A stretch of DNA of 64,000 bases, taken from Marinobacter guineae. GTDB taxonomy: Bacteria; Pseudomonadota; Gammaproteobacteria; Pseudomonadales; Oleiphilaceae. The notes beneath the pieces were generated by a model, which was not told the origin of the DNA, did not search any database, and was given only the letters and a program-made list of their open reading frames with translations. Positions 31,617 to 41,061 of the stretch are shown here, piece by piece. The translations under genes were made by a program, and so were the position numbers. The stretch is from positions 777,030-841,029 of the forward strand of contig NZ_KZ319340.1 of NCBI RefSeq assembly GCF_002744735.1, written 5' to 3'. The stretch's first letter is position 1, and each line of letters begins with the position of its first letter.

Positions 31617-31879
31617 CACCGGGTTTGTTATTTTTTTCACAAAGCGCCCGCATTGCGCCGGGAATCGGTTAAAATGCGGACGCTCCTATTGCTTCAATTA
31701 AGTAATATTACGTAAAAAATCCGTAGTGGTTAGACCTACCTCGCCTTCTTCTTGTTATTAAGACCAAATACGGTCAAAAAATGTACCTTGGGACCATACC
31801 CCGGTACATAAATATCAAGGAAGATGCTGGCGCTCTGCCACACAATACCAACAACCCGTTCTCTCAGAAGATTTTCGCA

Positions 31880-33385
31880 ATGCCCACGACTGTTATCTCC
31901 GGCTTTACCCACAATTTCCTCGGCAAGGCACCTGTCTGGTACAAGCAGGTGATCCTGCTGTTTCTGATTGCCAATCCGATTGTGATGTATGTGCTTGGGC
32001 CCGGAGTGGCTGGCTGGCTTCTGATTGCCGAGTTTATCTTCACGCTGGCCATGGCCCTGAAGTGCTATCCGCTGCTGCCCGGTGGCCTGCTGGCGGTGGA
32101 GGCCCTGTTGATTGGCCTGACCTCGCCGGATGCGGTATATCAGGAAGTGCTGACCAACTTCCCGGTGATCCTGTTGCTGATGTTCATGGTGGCGGGGATC
32201 TATTTCATGAAGGAGCTGTTGCTGGTCACTTTTACTCAGATCCTGGTCGGAGTTCGGTCCAAGTCAGCACTGTCGCTGCTGTTTTGCGGTGCGGCCGCGT
32301 TGTTGTCAGCTTTTCTGGATGCCCTGACGGTAACCGCCGTTATTATTTCGGTCGCGGTGGGTTTCTATGCTGTTTATCACAAGGTGGCTTCCGGAAAGGG
32401 CTATCAACACGCCGATCACAATGCCGGTAGTGATGATGAGGTTATCGAACTGCACCGGGAAGACCTGGAAAACTTCCGGGCCTTCCTGCGCAGCCTGCTG
32501 ATGCATGGCGCCATCGGTACCGCATTGGGGGGCGTGGCGACCATGGTGGGCGAGCCCCAGAACCTGCTCATTGCGAAAGTGGTGGGATGGGACTTTGCGA
32601 GCTTTTTCCTGCACATGGCGCCGGTCAGCTTGCCGGTACTGGCGGCGGGCCTGTTCACCTGCTGGGCCCTGGAGAAGCTACGCTGGTTTGGTTACGGCGG
32701 CCGGCTGCCAAAACCCGTTCGCCGGGTGCTGGAGGAGTTTGCCGATAACGAGCGCGCCAAACGCACCAAGGCCGACCAGGCAGCCCTGTGGGTACAGGCC
32801 GCCGCTGCGCTGATTCTGGTGGTGGGGCTGGCATTCCATCTGGCGGAAGTCGGCCTGATCGGCCTGTTGGTGATCATCCTGATTACTTCGTTTACCGGCA
32901 TTACCGACGAGCACCAGATCGGTAAGGCGTTCCAGGAATCCCTGCCGTTCACCTCTTTGCTGGTGGTGTTCTTCGCCGTAGTGGCTGTGATTCACGAACA
33001 GCACCTGTTCAAACCAATCATTGATTACGTGCTCTCGTTGCCGGTCAGCCAGCAGCCCGGCATGTTCTTCATCGCCAACGGCATTCTCTCGATGATCAGC
33101 GATAATGTGTTTGTAGCGACGGTTTACATCAGTGAGGTCAAGCAGGCCCTGGATGCTGGCAGTATCAGTTACGAGCACTTCCAGGATCTGGCGGTAGCCA
33201 TCAATACCGGTACCAACCTGCCCAGCGTGGCGACACCGAATGGCCAGGCCGCGTTCCTGTTCCTGCTGACATCTGCCATTGCGCCGCTGGTGCGTTTATC
33301 CTATGGCAAGATGGTCATCATGGCGTTTCCCTACACACTGGTGATGGGTGGAGTCGGCCTGTACATGGTAATTAACTATATTTGA
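31880..33385 (+). CDS. nhaB: Na+/H+ antiporter NhaB
   Basis: NhaB expels Na+ in exchange for protons, a housekeeping role in salt-adapted bacteria. I place the start at [23 protein letters not shown], because the E. coli protein begins in the same way (NFLGQSPDWYK); the open frame extends 33 codons upstream without family similarity. The 501-residue protein has about a dozen hydrophobic helices and conserved blocks [23 protein letters not shown] and [19 protein letters not shown]. The soluble loop around residues 170-200 has the usual length. It is transcribed away from the alicyclic cluster. Confidence 0.93.
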   Translation: MPTTVISGFTHNFLGKAPVWYKQVILLFLIANPIVMYVLGPGVAGWLLIAEFIFTLAMALKCYPLLPGGLLAVEALLIGLTSPDAVYQEVLTNFPVILLLMFMVAGIYFMKELLLVTFTQILVGVRSKSALSLLFCGAAALLSAFLDALTVTAVIISVAVGFYAVYHKVASGKGYQHADHNAGSDDEVIELHREDLENFRAFLRSLLMHGAIGTALGGVATMVGEPQNLLIAKVVGWDFASFFLHMAPVSLPVLAAGLFTCWALEKLRWFGYGGRLPKPVRRVLEEFADNERAKRTKADQAALWVQAAAALILVVGLAFHLAEVGLIGLLVIILITSFTGITDEHQIGKAFQESLPFTSLLVVFFAVVAVIHEQHLFKPIIDYVLSLPVSQQPGMFFIANGILSMISDNVFVATVYISEVKQALDAGSISYEHFQDLAVAINTGTNLPSVATPNGQAAFLFLLTSAIAPLVRLSYGKMVIMAFPYTLVMGGVGLYMVINYI

Positions 33386-33477
33386 CAATCTGTCCGGATT
33401 TTTTGCGGTTAGTGTCAGTGCAGATTTGGTCGGGTCTGTTAATCTTCACTTAAACAGGCCCGACATCTCCGGACTCT

Positions 33478-34314
33478 ATGCGCAGCAGCTTTTCAGTTAA
33501 CTTGTTTGTCTTTCTGACACCCGGGCTCTCCTCTACCGCCCGGATATTTATCCTGTTGATAGCCGCTCTGTTATCGACAAGCGCCACCGCCCAGTCCGAA
33601 ACGGGCGCAAAAACCCTTCGCGTGGCCTATATCGAGTTCCCCCCCATTACCTATCAAGCCAACGACGGCGCACCGGCAGGCAGCTTTATTGAACTTACTC
33701 GCAAAGTTGCTCTTGAAGCGGGCTACGAACCGGAATTTATCTACCTGCCGGTGAGTCGCACCTATCTCTACCTGAGCAATGGCGGGATCGATGTATGGCC
33801 CGGTGTTACCGAGGTTGCAAACCTCGAGGACGACGTCCTGGAGAGCTGGGTCAGCCCGTTCCCTGCGCAGCTGAGTGCCTGGTACTGTGAAGGTACCCCG
33901 GCCCTTGACCATTTTGATCAGCTCCAGGGCAAGCAGGTGATCGTGATTGGCGGTTACACCTATGGCGGCCTTTTGGCCTGGCTGGAAAAGAGTGTCGGCA
34001 TACGGGTAACCGAAGCGCCGAACCACCGCTCCGCTGTTGATATGCTGAAGCGTAAGCGGGGAGACTATCTCCTGGATTACCGGCAACCGGTTAAGGAAAT
34101 CCTGACTGAGCCCACCGACAGTGTCATCCGGGAATCAGAACTGCGTACACGTAATGCCGCGTGGGTTTTCTCGCTGGCAAACCCTCGTGCAGCGTTGCTG
34201 CGGGAGGAGTTTGATGACGCCTATCTGCGGCTGGTGGAGAAGGGTGAAGTGCCTCCGGTGCGCGAAATTACCGGGGGCTATGTCATTCCCGGTTTTCCCC
34301 AGTTGCTGCGCTAA
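33478..34314 (+). CDS. Periplasmic solute-binding protein, family 3-like, orphan
   Basis: A 278-residue secreted protein: hydrophobic signal around residues 22-39 ending ATAQS, then TLRVAYIEFPPITYQANDGAPAGSFIELTRK, the usual first strand and ligand loop of family 3 amino-acid-type binding proteins, and GGIDVWPGVT. No permease genes are near. Many such orphan proteins in gammaproteobacteria act as sensors or have no known role. The gap to the convergent DUF3047 gene is 18 bases. Confidence 0.78.
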   Translation: MRSSFSVNLFVFLTPGLSSTARIFILLIAALLSTSATAQSETGAKTLRVAYIEFPPITYQANDGAPAGSFIELTRKVALEAGYEPEFIYLPVSRTYLYLSNGGIDVWPGVTEVANLEDDVLESWVSPFPAQLSAWYCEGTPALDHFDQLQGKQVIVIGGYTYGGLLAWLEKSVGIRVTEAPNHRSAVDMLKRKRGDYLLDYRQPVKEILTEPTDSVIRESELRTRNAAWVFSLANPRAALLREEFDDAYLRLVEKGEVPPVREITGGYVIPGFPQLLR

Positions 34315-34332
34315 ACTGGCTTCCGGGGCAGG

Positions 34333-35052
34333 TCAGGGGTTCAGTACGATATCGCCGTACCAGGCCGTTGCTGTTTCTCCGGTGTTGTCCGAATCCGACA
34401 TAATGGCAATGCCTACCACTGGTGGCGGAGCCTCACCAAACGCCTTTCGGTAATCCGCCATAATATCCCTTTCAACGGTGACCCACTCGCCAACCTGCCC
34501 GGCACCGGAATTGACGGCTACCATCATGGTTTTATCGGTATAGGGGTTAGGCGCAAACTCCCCCTTTGGCAGGGTATTGGCCCAGATGTAGTTCAGGGCA
34601 TTGCCCGGAAGCGATTCCCCGAACAGCACCTCCACGGTTGTGCGTTTGGCCCGCTCAAAGAACCCCGCCTTTTCCGGCTGGAATTTGAAGGCCACGTAGA
34701 TGCGCGCCGGGTAGTCGTCCCCGGACTTCTTCCGGGCATCGCCCTGCTCGAACACATTCGAGACTTTCCACCGCCATCGGAGCACCAGCGACTCCGAGGG
34801 CGGGATATTCACCCGGGCAATCAGGCCCGAGGCCGTGCCTGACGTGGTGGCCTTTATCACCTGTATTCCGTCCTCGGTGACCAACTCATAGCGGGTGAGC
34901 TGGTCGATTTTTGGAAATTCCAACGGCTCCCAGCCGTCGCCCAATGACTGCATTTCGGAAAACGGCGTGAGTGCCGGTCCCTGTTCAGACAACACGGATC
35001 CCGAGAGGCTGAACAAGGCCAGCAGTGCCAGAAATCTTGCAGTTATCCTCAT
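34333..35052 (-). CDS. DUF3047 family secreted protein
   Basis: The 239-residue protein has a signal peptide (MRITARFLALLALFSLSGSVLS) and then a DUF3047 domain with LVLRWRWKVSNVFEQGDARKK, GDDYPARIYVAFKF and NALNYIWANTLPKGE, which I recognise from the family. Function unknown; a jelly-roll, carbohydrate-binding-like fold is suspected. It lies 69 bases downstream of the response regulator gene on the same strand, so it may be read from the kinase-regulator transcript, but it is also found in other contexts. Confidence 0.83.
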   Translation of the reverse strand: MRITARFLALLALFSLSGSVLSEQGPALTPFSEMQSLGDGWEPLEFPKIDQLTRYELVTEDGIQVIKATTSGTASGLIARVNIPPSESLVLRWRWKVSNVFEQGDARKKSGDDYPARIYVAFKFQPEKAGFFERAKRTTVEVLFGESLPGNALNYIWANTLPKGEFAPNPYTDKTMMVAVNSGAGQVGEWVTVERDIMADYRKAFGEAPPPVVGIAIMSDSDNTGETATAWYGDIVLNP

Positions 35053-35121
35053 TGTCTTTCTCTGTTGCGGGGAAAGGCTATCCGATGGACCGGCGGGCGG
35101 CTCAAAAGTGCCCGTAAACCA

Positions 35122-36027
35122 TCACTGGATGGCCAACAGTCGAATCGCACTCGCTGCGGCAGCGGTGCGGTTCTCCACACCCAGCTTTCGAAAGACCTGC
35201 TCGAGGTGTTTGTTGACCGTCCGCGGGCTCATGTCCAGAATCTGGCCGATTTCCCGGTTGGTTTTGCCATTGGCGATCCACAATAACACGTCGGATTCTC
35301 TCAGGGTCAGTTCGAACCGTTGCCGCAGGGCCGCCGTTGCGCTGTTCTGGCTCTGGGGCGTTTTCAGCCGAAGCAGGTATTCGCGGTTATCCACCAGCGC
35401 CAGGAATTCGACAGATCGCGCGGTGCCCATGATGTCCACTGGCATACTGTGGCCCGGGTCCGGGTTGTGGCCCAGCCACTCCTCCAGTCGGGCGCGGACA
35501 TCGGTAAACTCGGGGTGTCCGGTGTCTGGCAGGCATCTGCAGACCTGGGGGGTGCCCCAGAGCAGATTGCCTTCGCGGTCTACAGCAAACAGGTTCTGGC
35601 CGGCGGTATCCAGGGCGCAGCGGGCACTCTTGGTCATCCGGGCATTGGTCAGGTGCACGTCCATGCGGGCGAGCAACTCCGTGGTGTTGATGGGTTTGTT
35701 CACATAATCCACACCACCCGCACTCAGCCCCATGACCACATGCTCGGTGTCGCTCAGGCCGGTCATGAATATAATGGGAATGTCGGCAAAGGCCGGATTT
35801 TCCTTGAGTCGGCGGCAGGTCTCGAAGCCGTCCATGTGAGGCATGAGGGCGTCCATAAGCACCACGTCGGGGGTAATGTTACGGCTGATGGTTAGTGCCT
35901 GGTTGCCTTCAAGCGCTACCAATACCGTCATGCCAGCCTCTTCCAGGGCATCGTTAATCATTCGAATGGAGTCGACTGCGTCATCCACGACCATCACCAC
36001 GGTTTTCTGGTCATCATGAAGCTTCAT
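35122..36027 (-). CDS. Response regulator with LuxR-type DNA-binding domain, partner of the NCS1-type kinase
   Basis: 301 residues. The receiver domain has the acidic pair VVDDAVDS, the phospho-acceptor Asp59 in VVLMDALMPHMDG and the lysine of YVNKPINT. A middle region (about 140-225, LFAVDREGNLLWGTPQVC) resembles a PAS fold. The C-terminal LuxR/FixJ helix-turn-helix is at about 235-297 (LTLRESDVLLWIANGKTNREIGQILDMSPRTVNKHLEQVF). The start overlaps the kinase gene end by 14 bases, so the two are coupled. The arrangement resembles CrbS-CrbR, where a transporter-like kinase controls acetate genes through a LuxR-type regulator. Likely target: the TACGTC-N4-GACGTA elements ahead of urtA and fmdA. 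Confidence 0.92.
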   Translation of the reverse strand: MKLHDDQKTVVMVVDDAVDSIRMINDALEEAGMTVLVALEGNQALTISRNITPDVVLMDALMPHMDGFETCRRLKENPAFADIPIIFMTGLSDTEHVVMGLSAGGVDYVNKPINTTELLARMDVHLTNARMTKSARCALDTAGQNLFAVDREGNLLWGTPQVCRCLPDTGHPEFTDVRARLEEWLGHNPDPGHSMPVDIMGTARSVEFLALVDNREYLLRLKTPQSQNSATAALRQRFELTLRESDVLLWIANGKTNREIGQILDMSPRTVNKHLEQVFRKLGVENRTAAAASAIRLLAIQ

Positions 36028-39000
36028 GTTCGGCTACCTCGAGTAATTCAAGAATTTTTTCAAACTGGAAATCATTGGTGAGCTGGGTCAGCTCGTCGGT
36101 AAAACGTTCAATCGCCTCGCCCTGGTGTTTCAGATCGTGCAGCACCTCCAGCAATCCCTTGCGGTGGCCGATGCGGGCAAGGTCGGCCAGTGACCGTCGA
36201 TGCACAAGGTCCGGAAGCGGCAGATCGCCGGTTTCCGGAACCGGATTGGCGGCCAACGGCTCGGCACTTTTCTCGAACCGCCACTCCAGCCCGAGCACCC
36301 GGGCGATGGTGTCCAGCAGCAGGTTGAGCCGCACCGGCTTGATGATGTAGCCATCGTGCAGTCGGGGCGAGTCCGCCGAGTGATGGCCTTCATTGGCATC
36401 GGCGGACACCATCACCACCGGCATCGTATGCTTGTCTGCCCGTAACTGCTGAAGGACCTCCCAGCCGGTGTATCCGGGCATGGAGACGTCCAGCAGGACC
36501 AGGTCCGGGCGTTCGGCTTCGACGGTTTCCCGCACCTTGAGGGCATTGCCAATGTCGAAAATCTCAAAACCAAGTGGCGATAGCATGGCGCGGATGACCT
36601 GGCGGTGGGAGGTATCGTCGTCCACCAGCAGGACTTTGCGCCGGGTGCCCTGGTAACCGTAGATCCGGCGGGCCGGAGCCGAGATCGAACGGGGGCTGGC
36701 GCTATGCAGACTCGACAGCATCAGGCTGACCTTGAACGTGCTGCCCTGGCCCGGTTCGCTTTCCACGTTGATATCGCCGCCCATGATTTCGGTCAGCAGG
36801 CGGGTGATGGTCAGGCCCAGCCCGGTGCCAATGCGGCTCTGCCCTGGCAGACGAATACGCTCGAAGGGCCGGAAGATACGTTCAATGTTTTCTTCGGCAA
36901 TGCCCTCACCGGAGTCCCGCACGGTAAATTCCGCCACCTGGCTTCGGTATCGCAGAGTCAGGGAAACGCTGCCCCGGTCGGTGTACTTGATGGCGTTGGA
37001 AAGCAGGTTGATCAGGATCTGGCGCAGGCGCTTTTCGTCCGTGGTCACCATTTCCGGCAACGGGTTCGGGCAATGGTAATCAAAGGCCAGGCCCTTCTCT
37101 TCGGCCTGCAGCCGGAACATGGTCACCAACTGCTCCATCAGCAACCCGATGCGTACCTGATCCCGGTGCAGATCCAGCCGGCCGGCTTCAATCTTGGAGA
37201 TATCCAGCAGCCCTTCAATCAGATCGGCCAGGTATTCGCCGCTGCGACGGATCACACCCAGGGCTTCCTTGCGATGGGACGGCACCGTCTCATCATTCTC
37301 CATAAGCTGGGCGTAGCCCAGGATGGCGTTGAGGGGTGACCGGAGCTCATGGCTGATTCCGGTCAGGTAACGGCTTTTCGCGCCGTTGGCCGCTTCCGCC
37401 TGTTCCTTCGCCTGTTGCAGGGCCTGGTCGGTGCGCTCGTGGGCGACGATCTCTTCCATCAACAACCGGGTTTGCCGTCCGGATTCCTCCTCGGCCACCA
37501 CCCGGCTTTCATGAGCCAGCACAAACAGCCAGCAGACCACCCCGGTGATAATCAGAAGGATAAAAAAGACCTTCCAGAGGGTGACCGACAGCAGCAGAGC
37601 CTCGGGCGCCGAAGCCACTGGCGTCTTGGAGTGGATTAACCACAGCAGGAGGCCCGACAAGCCGTTGATCAGGACCAGGAGTGTCAGGAAGTGGCCAAGG
37701 CGGGAGTGCAGGCGGCCAAGCACCGACTGGGGCATGAGCTTGCCGAGAAACTGCTGGAGTTGCTCCTGGTAACCGGCGCCGGGCTTGCAGGCGTCGCCAC
37801 ACCGGGCGTCCAAAGAACAGCACAGGGAACAGATGGTGCCGTCGTAGACCGGGCAGGAGGTAACGTCTTCGGGCTCGAATTTGTGCTCACAAATAGTGCA
37901 TTGCACCAGTTGGTGGTCCGTCGCCAGGGGCACGAAGGGCCGGGCGGTATAAAACCGGCCGCCGGTCTTCCAGGCAATCAGCGGCGCCGCCAGCAGTGCT
38001 ACCCCCAGGGCAATGAAGTGCGATAGGGCCTGGGCATACACTCCCAGCGCGCCGGTGTGGCATACGATGCCCACCACGGAGGCGGCGAGCATGGCACCGA
38101 CACCCACCGGGTTGATGTCGTAAAGATGGGCCCGTTTGAACTCGATGTGCCGGGGGCTGAGCCCGAGCGGCTTGTTGATCACCAGATCGGCCACCAAAGC
38201 GCCGACCCAGGCAATGGCGATAATTCCGTAAAAACCGAGGGTTTCCTCCAACGCCCGATAAACCCCCAGTTCCATCACCAGCAGGGCAATCGCGACGTTA
38301 AAGAACAGCCAGACCACCCGCCCGGGATGGCTGTGGGTCAGCCGTGAGAAGAAGTTGGACCAGGCAATAGAGCCGGCATAGGCGTTGGTGACGTTGATCT
38401 TGAGCTGGCACAGGATGACGAAAATACCGGCCACCGCCAGGGAGACTTCCGGGGAGTGGGTGATGTAGCCGAACGCCACCAGGTACATCTGGGTCGGGTC
38501 AGCCGCCTCCTCGGGCGACACGCCCTGATTCAGGGCAAGGACCGCCAGAAAGGAGCCCGCCAGAATCTTCAGCATGCCGATCACGATCCACCCCGGGCCA
38601 CCGGACATGACCGCCAGCCACCACCGGCGTTTTTCTGCCCGGTTCCGGGGTTCCGGAATAAAACGCAAAAAATCGACCTGTTCGCCAATCTGGGCAATCA
38701 GCGAGAACACCACGGCAGCAGCAGCACCAAACATCACCACATTGAGGCCCTGGCCGGCGTTGAGCCCCAGCCCTTCGAACTGGGTCCAGTCACTGATCGA
38801 GGAGGCATCGGCGTAGATGATGAACACAAAGGGCGCCAACTGCAGCAGAATCCACACCGGCTGGGTCCAGACCTGAAACCGGCTGATGGTGGTAATGCCG
38901 TGGGTCACCAGAGGAATGATCACCACCGCGCAGATCAGGTAGCCGAGCACCAGAGGTATGTCGAACAGCATCTCCAGGGCCATCGCCATGATCGCCGCCT

Positions 39001-39397
39001 CGATGGCGAAGAAGATGAAGGTGAACGAGGCGTAGATCAGCGAGGTGATGGTGGAGCCGATGTAGCCGAAACCGGCGCCCCGGGTGAGCAGATCAATATC
39101 GACACCATAGCGGGCGGCGTAGTAGCTGATCGGGATGGCGGTCAGGAAGATCACCAGGCTGACCATCAGAATCGCCGCTACGGCGTTGTCGAAGCCGTAG
39201 TGCAAGGTAATGGACCCGCCAATGGCCTCCATGGCGAGAAACGAGATGGCGCCCAGGGCGGTGTTACTGACCCGGGCGGCAGACCAGCGCCGCGCGCTCT
39301 TGGCGGTAAAGCGCAGGGCGTAGTCTTCCAGCGTCTGGTTGGCGACCCATTGGTTGTAACTGCGCCGAACCCGGAAAATGTTCTGTCGTGCGGCCAT
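36014..39397 (-). CDS. Hybrid sensor histidine kinase with NCS1-type permease input domain
   Basis: A 1127-residue membrane sensor. Residues about 15-480 form a permease of the NCS1 class (cytosine/uracil/allantoin-like), with about 12 helices and blocks such as GAISFLAMEAIGGSITLHYGF and QLKINVTNAYAGSIAWSNFF. Residues 500-537 hold eight cysteines (C500, C503, C515, C523, C526, C527, C533, C537), likely a zinc ribbon. Two more helices (about 570-628) and a coiled coil lead to HisKA (ISHELRSPLNAILGY, His683), HATPase (NLLSNAIKYTD; GTGLGLTITRL) and a receiver with Asp970. The C-terminus is helical. It is divergent from the amide importer genes, so amide or urea sensing is inferred; the ligand is not shown. 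Confidence 0.9.
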   Translation of the reverse strand: MAARQNIFRVRRSYNQWVANQTLEDYALRFTAKSARRWSAARVSNTALGAISFLAMEAIGGSITLHYGFDNAVAAILMVSLVIFLTAIPISYYAARYGVDIDLLTRGAGFGYIGSTITSLIYASFTFIFFAIEAAIMAMALEMLFDIPLVLGYLICAVVIIPLVTHGITTISRFQVWTQPVWILLQLAPFVFIIYADASSISDWTQFEGLGLNAGQGLNVVMFGAAAAVVFSLIAQIGEQVDFLRFIPEPRNRAEKRRWWLAVMSGGPGWIVIGMLKILAGSFLAVLALNQGVSPEEAADPTQMYLVAFGYITHSPEVSLAVAGIFVILCQLKINVTNAYAGSIAWSNFFSRLTHSHPGRVVWLFFNVAIALLVMELGVYRALEETLGFYGIIAIAWVGALVADLVINKPLGLSPRHIEFKRAHLYDINPVGVGAMLAASVVGIVCHTGALGVYAQALSHFIALGVALLAAPLIAWKTGGRFYTARPFVPLATDHQLVQCTICEHKFEPEDVTSCPVYDGTICSLCCSLDARCGDACKPGAGYQEQLQQFLGKLMPQSVLGRLHSRLGHFLTLLVLINGLSGLLLWLIHSKTPVASAPEALLLSVTLWKVFFILLIITGVVCWLFVLAHESRVVAEEESGRQTRLLMEEIVAHERTDQALQQAKEQAEAANGAKSRYLTGISHELRSPLNAILGYAQLMENDETVPSHRKEALGVIRRSGEYLADLIEGLLDISKIEAGRLDLHRDQVRIGLLMEQLVTMFRLQAEEKGLAFDYHCPNPLPEMVTTDEKRLRQILINLLSNAIKYTDRGSVSLTLRYRSQVAEFTVRDSGEGIAEENIERIFRPFERIRLPGQSRIGTGLGLTITRLLTEIMGGDINVESEPGQGSTFKVSLMLSSLHSASPRSISAPARRIYGYQGTRRKVLLVDDDTSHRQVIRAMLSPLGFEIFDIGNALKVRETVEAERPDLVLLDVSMPGYTGWEVLQQLRADKHTMPVVMVSADANEGHHSADSPRLHDGYIIKPVRLNLLLDTIARVLGLEWRFEKSAEPLAANPVPETGDLPLPDLVHRRSLADLARIGHRKGLLEVLHDLKHQGEAIERFTDELTQLTNDFQFEKILELLEVAEHEAS

Positions 39398-39570
39398 TGC
39401 TGCCTTGCCTGTGTAACCTGGGAGGTGCCCGGTTTTAGTGCGGTTTTGTGGTTCGGCGCACCGGAACTGAAAGTGATATCAAGTTCCGTGCCATAGCCTG
39501 GTGCGCCAGAAGAAGCAGTCTCATTTTTGTCGTGTACCTGCGTTTTAGCCTGTGTGGCCGGCGACCGGAA

Positions 39571-39609
39571 TGCGTCAAATGACGTAGTGCGCTGGGGTGA
39601 TTGGCGAAT
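39571..39609. promoter_or_regulatory. Amide-regulon element upstream of urtA
   Basis: TGCGTCAAATGACGTA (39571-39586) is an inverted repeat of type TACGTC-N4-GACGTA with one mismatch. GGGG and GCGAAT follow at fixed distances. The same arrangement with identical spacing occurs ahead of fmdA (46900-46938). It lies in the 309-base gap shared by the divergent kinase and urtA genes, the expected place for the response regulator site. No clear -10 or sigma54 element could be assigned nearby; the rest of the gap holds nothing else recognisable. Confidence 0.6.
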
Positions 39610-39706
39610 GGGCACCCATGAGGGGTCCGAGCAGAATGATTGACGTGGGCGCTGTGCTTTCGAAAGGAAGCGCGGTACCGGCTTTCAAACACTGCGAGGA
39701 TTCACC

Positions 39707-40978
39707 ATGGATACGACAGATATAGCCGCCAGCGGGCGGTCGTTCAGCAAGGGATTAGGGTTTCGAAAGAGCCTGATGACACTGGCGGCGTCCGTCATGC
39801 TGGCTACATCCGCGCAAGCGGCGACGCCGAGCACGGCTGAGGTCAACACCACCGGACTGGCTGTTACTGACGACACCGTCACGGTCGGCATCCTGCACTC
39901 CATTACCGGCACCATGGCAATCAGTGAGATCGGCTCGGTGCAGGCGGAAAAACTTGCCATTGATCAGATCAACGCTTCCGGCGGCGTACTCGGCCGCCAG
40001 ATTGATTTTGTCCAGGAAGACGGCGCCAGTGACTGGCCAACGTTTGCGGAAAAATCCCGCAAGCTGCTGCGCCAGGACAATGTAGCCGCCATTTTCGGCG
40101 CCTGGACTTCAGCGTCCCGTAAAGCGGTACTGCCGGTCATGGAGCAGTACAACGGTATGCTCTATTACCCGACTTTCTATGAGGGCCTTGAGCAGTCTCC
40201 GAACGTGGTTTACACCGGCCAGGAAGCGACTCAGCAGATCCTTGCCAGCCTTAACTGGGCGGCAGAAACCAAAGGCGCGAAAAGCTTCTATCTGCTCGGA
40301 TCGGACTACATCTGGCCCCGTACTTCCAACAAGATTGCCCGCAAGCACATCGAAGACAAGCTGGGCCTGAAGGTTTCCGGTGAGGAGTACTACCCGCTGG
40401 GCCACACCCAGTTCAACTCGGTGATCAACAAGATCAAGCTGAAGAAGCCGGACGTGATCTTTGCCTCGGTAGTCGGCGGCTCCAACGTGGCCTTCTACAA
40501 GCAGATGAAAGCGGCCGGTATCGACTTCACCGACGAAAAGCCATTGCTGCTGACCATCTCGGTGACCGAGGACGAAATCCGCGGTATCGGGGGTGAGAAC
40601 GTAGACGGCATCTACGCGTCAATGAAGTACTTCCAGAGCCTCGAAAATGCCAACAACAAAGAGTTTGTTGCGGCCTTCAAAGAAGCCTACGGCGATGACA
40701 TGGTCATCGGCGACGTGACCCAGGCGGCTTACCTCGGCCCATGGTTGTGGAAAGCAGCGGTTGAAAAAGCCGGCTCCTTCGACATTGACAAGATCCGCGA
40801 AGAGTTCGCCGGCATCGAGTTCAAGAAGGCACCCGAAGGTTACGTGCGCATCCACGAGAACCATCACCTGTGGTCCAAGACCCGTATCGGCCAGGCCCAG
40901 ACTGACGGCCAGTACAAGGTTGTCTTCGAGACCGAAGAGCTGATGGAGCCTGATCCTTTCCCGGAAGGTTACCAGTAA
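39707..40978 (+). CDS. urtA: Urea/short-chain amide ABC transporter, substrate-binding protein (UrtA/FmdD-like)
   Basis: 423 residues; a twin-basic-free signal around residues 20-38 (MTLAASVMLATSAQAA), then a type I binding fold with VTVGILHSITGTMAISEIGSV, DGASDWPTFAEKSRKLL and IFGAWTSASRKAVLPV, the pattern of UrtA, FmdD and AmiC. It catches urea or small amides in the periplasm for the UrtBCDE permease. The amidase and formamidase genes downstream favour short-chain amides or formamide over urea, and no urease genes are in the window. First gene of the importer operon; 83 bases before urtB. Confidence 0.9.
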   Translation: MDTTDIAASGRSFSKGLGFRKSLMTLAASVMLATSAQAATPSTAEVNTTGLAVTDDTVTVGILHSITGTMAISEIGSVQAEKLAIDQINASGGVLGRQIDFVQEDGASDWPTFAEKSRKLLRQDNVAAIFGAWTSASRKAVLPVMEQYNGMLYYPTFYEGLEQSPNVVYTGQEATQQILASLNWAAETKGAKSFYLLGSDYIWPRTSNKIARKHIEDKLGLKVSGEEYYPLGHTQFNSVINKIKLKKPDVIFASVVGGSNVAFYKQMKAAGIDFTDEKPLLLTISVTEDEIRGIGGENVDGIYASMKYFQSLENANNKEFVAAFKEAYGDDMVIGDVTQAAYLGPWLWKAAVEKAGSFDIDKIREEFAGIEFKKAPEGYVRIHENHHLWSKTRIGQAQTDGQYKVVFETEELMEPDPFPEGYQ

Positions 40979-41061
40979 GTCCGGATAGCCGGCGCCCCCG
41001 GGCGCCGGCGTCCATTGTCGTTACAACGCGAAGCAGGTTGGTTTGAACGGGAGATAGGGTC

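Noticed and set aside
31781..31879. 33-residue N-terminal extension of NhaB
   Set aside because: The residues are not hydrophobic or family-like, and the internal Met aligns with the known NhaB start.
39587..39700. Sigma54 promoter before urtA
   Set aside because: GG- and GC-like pairs occur (TTGGCG, TGGGCGCTGTGC), but none has the GG-N10-GC spacing with TTGC.
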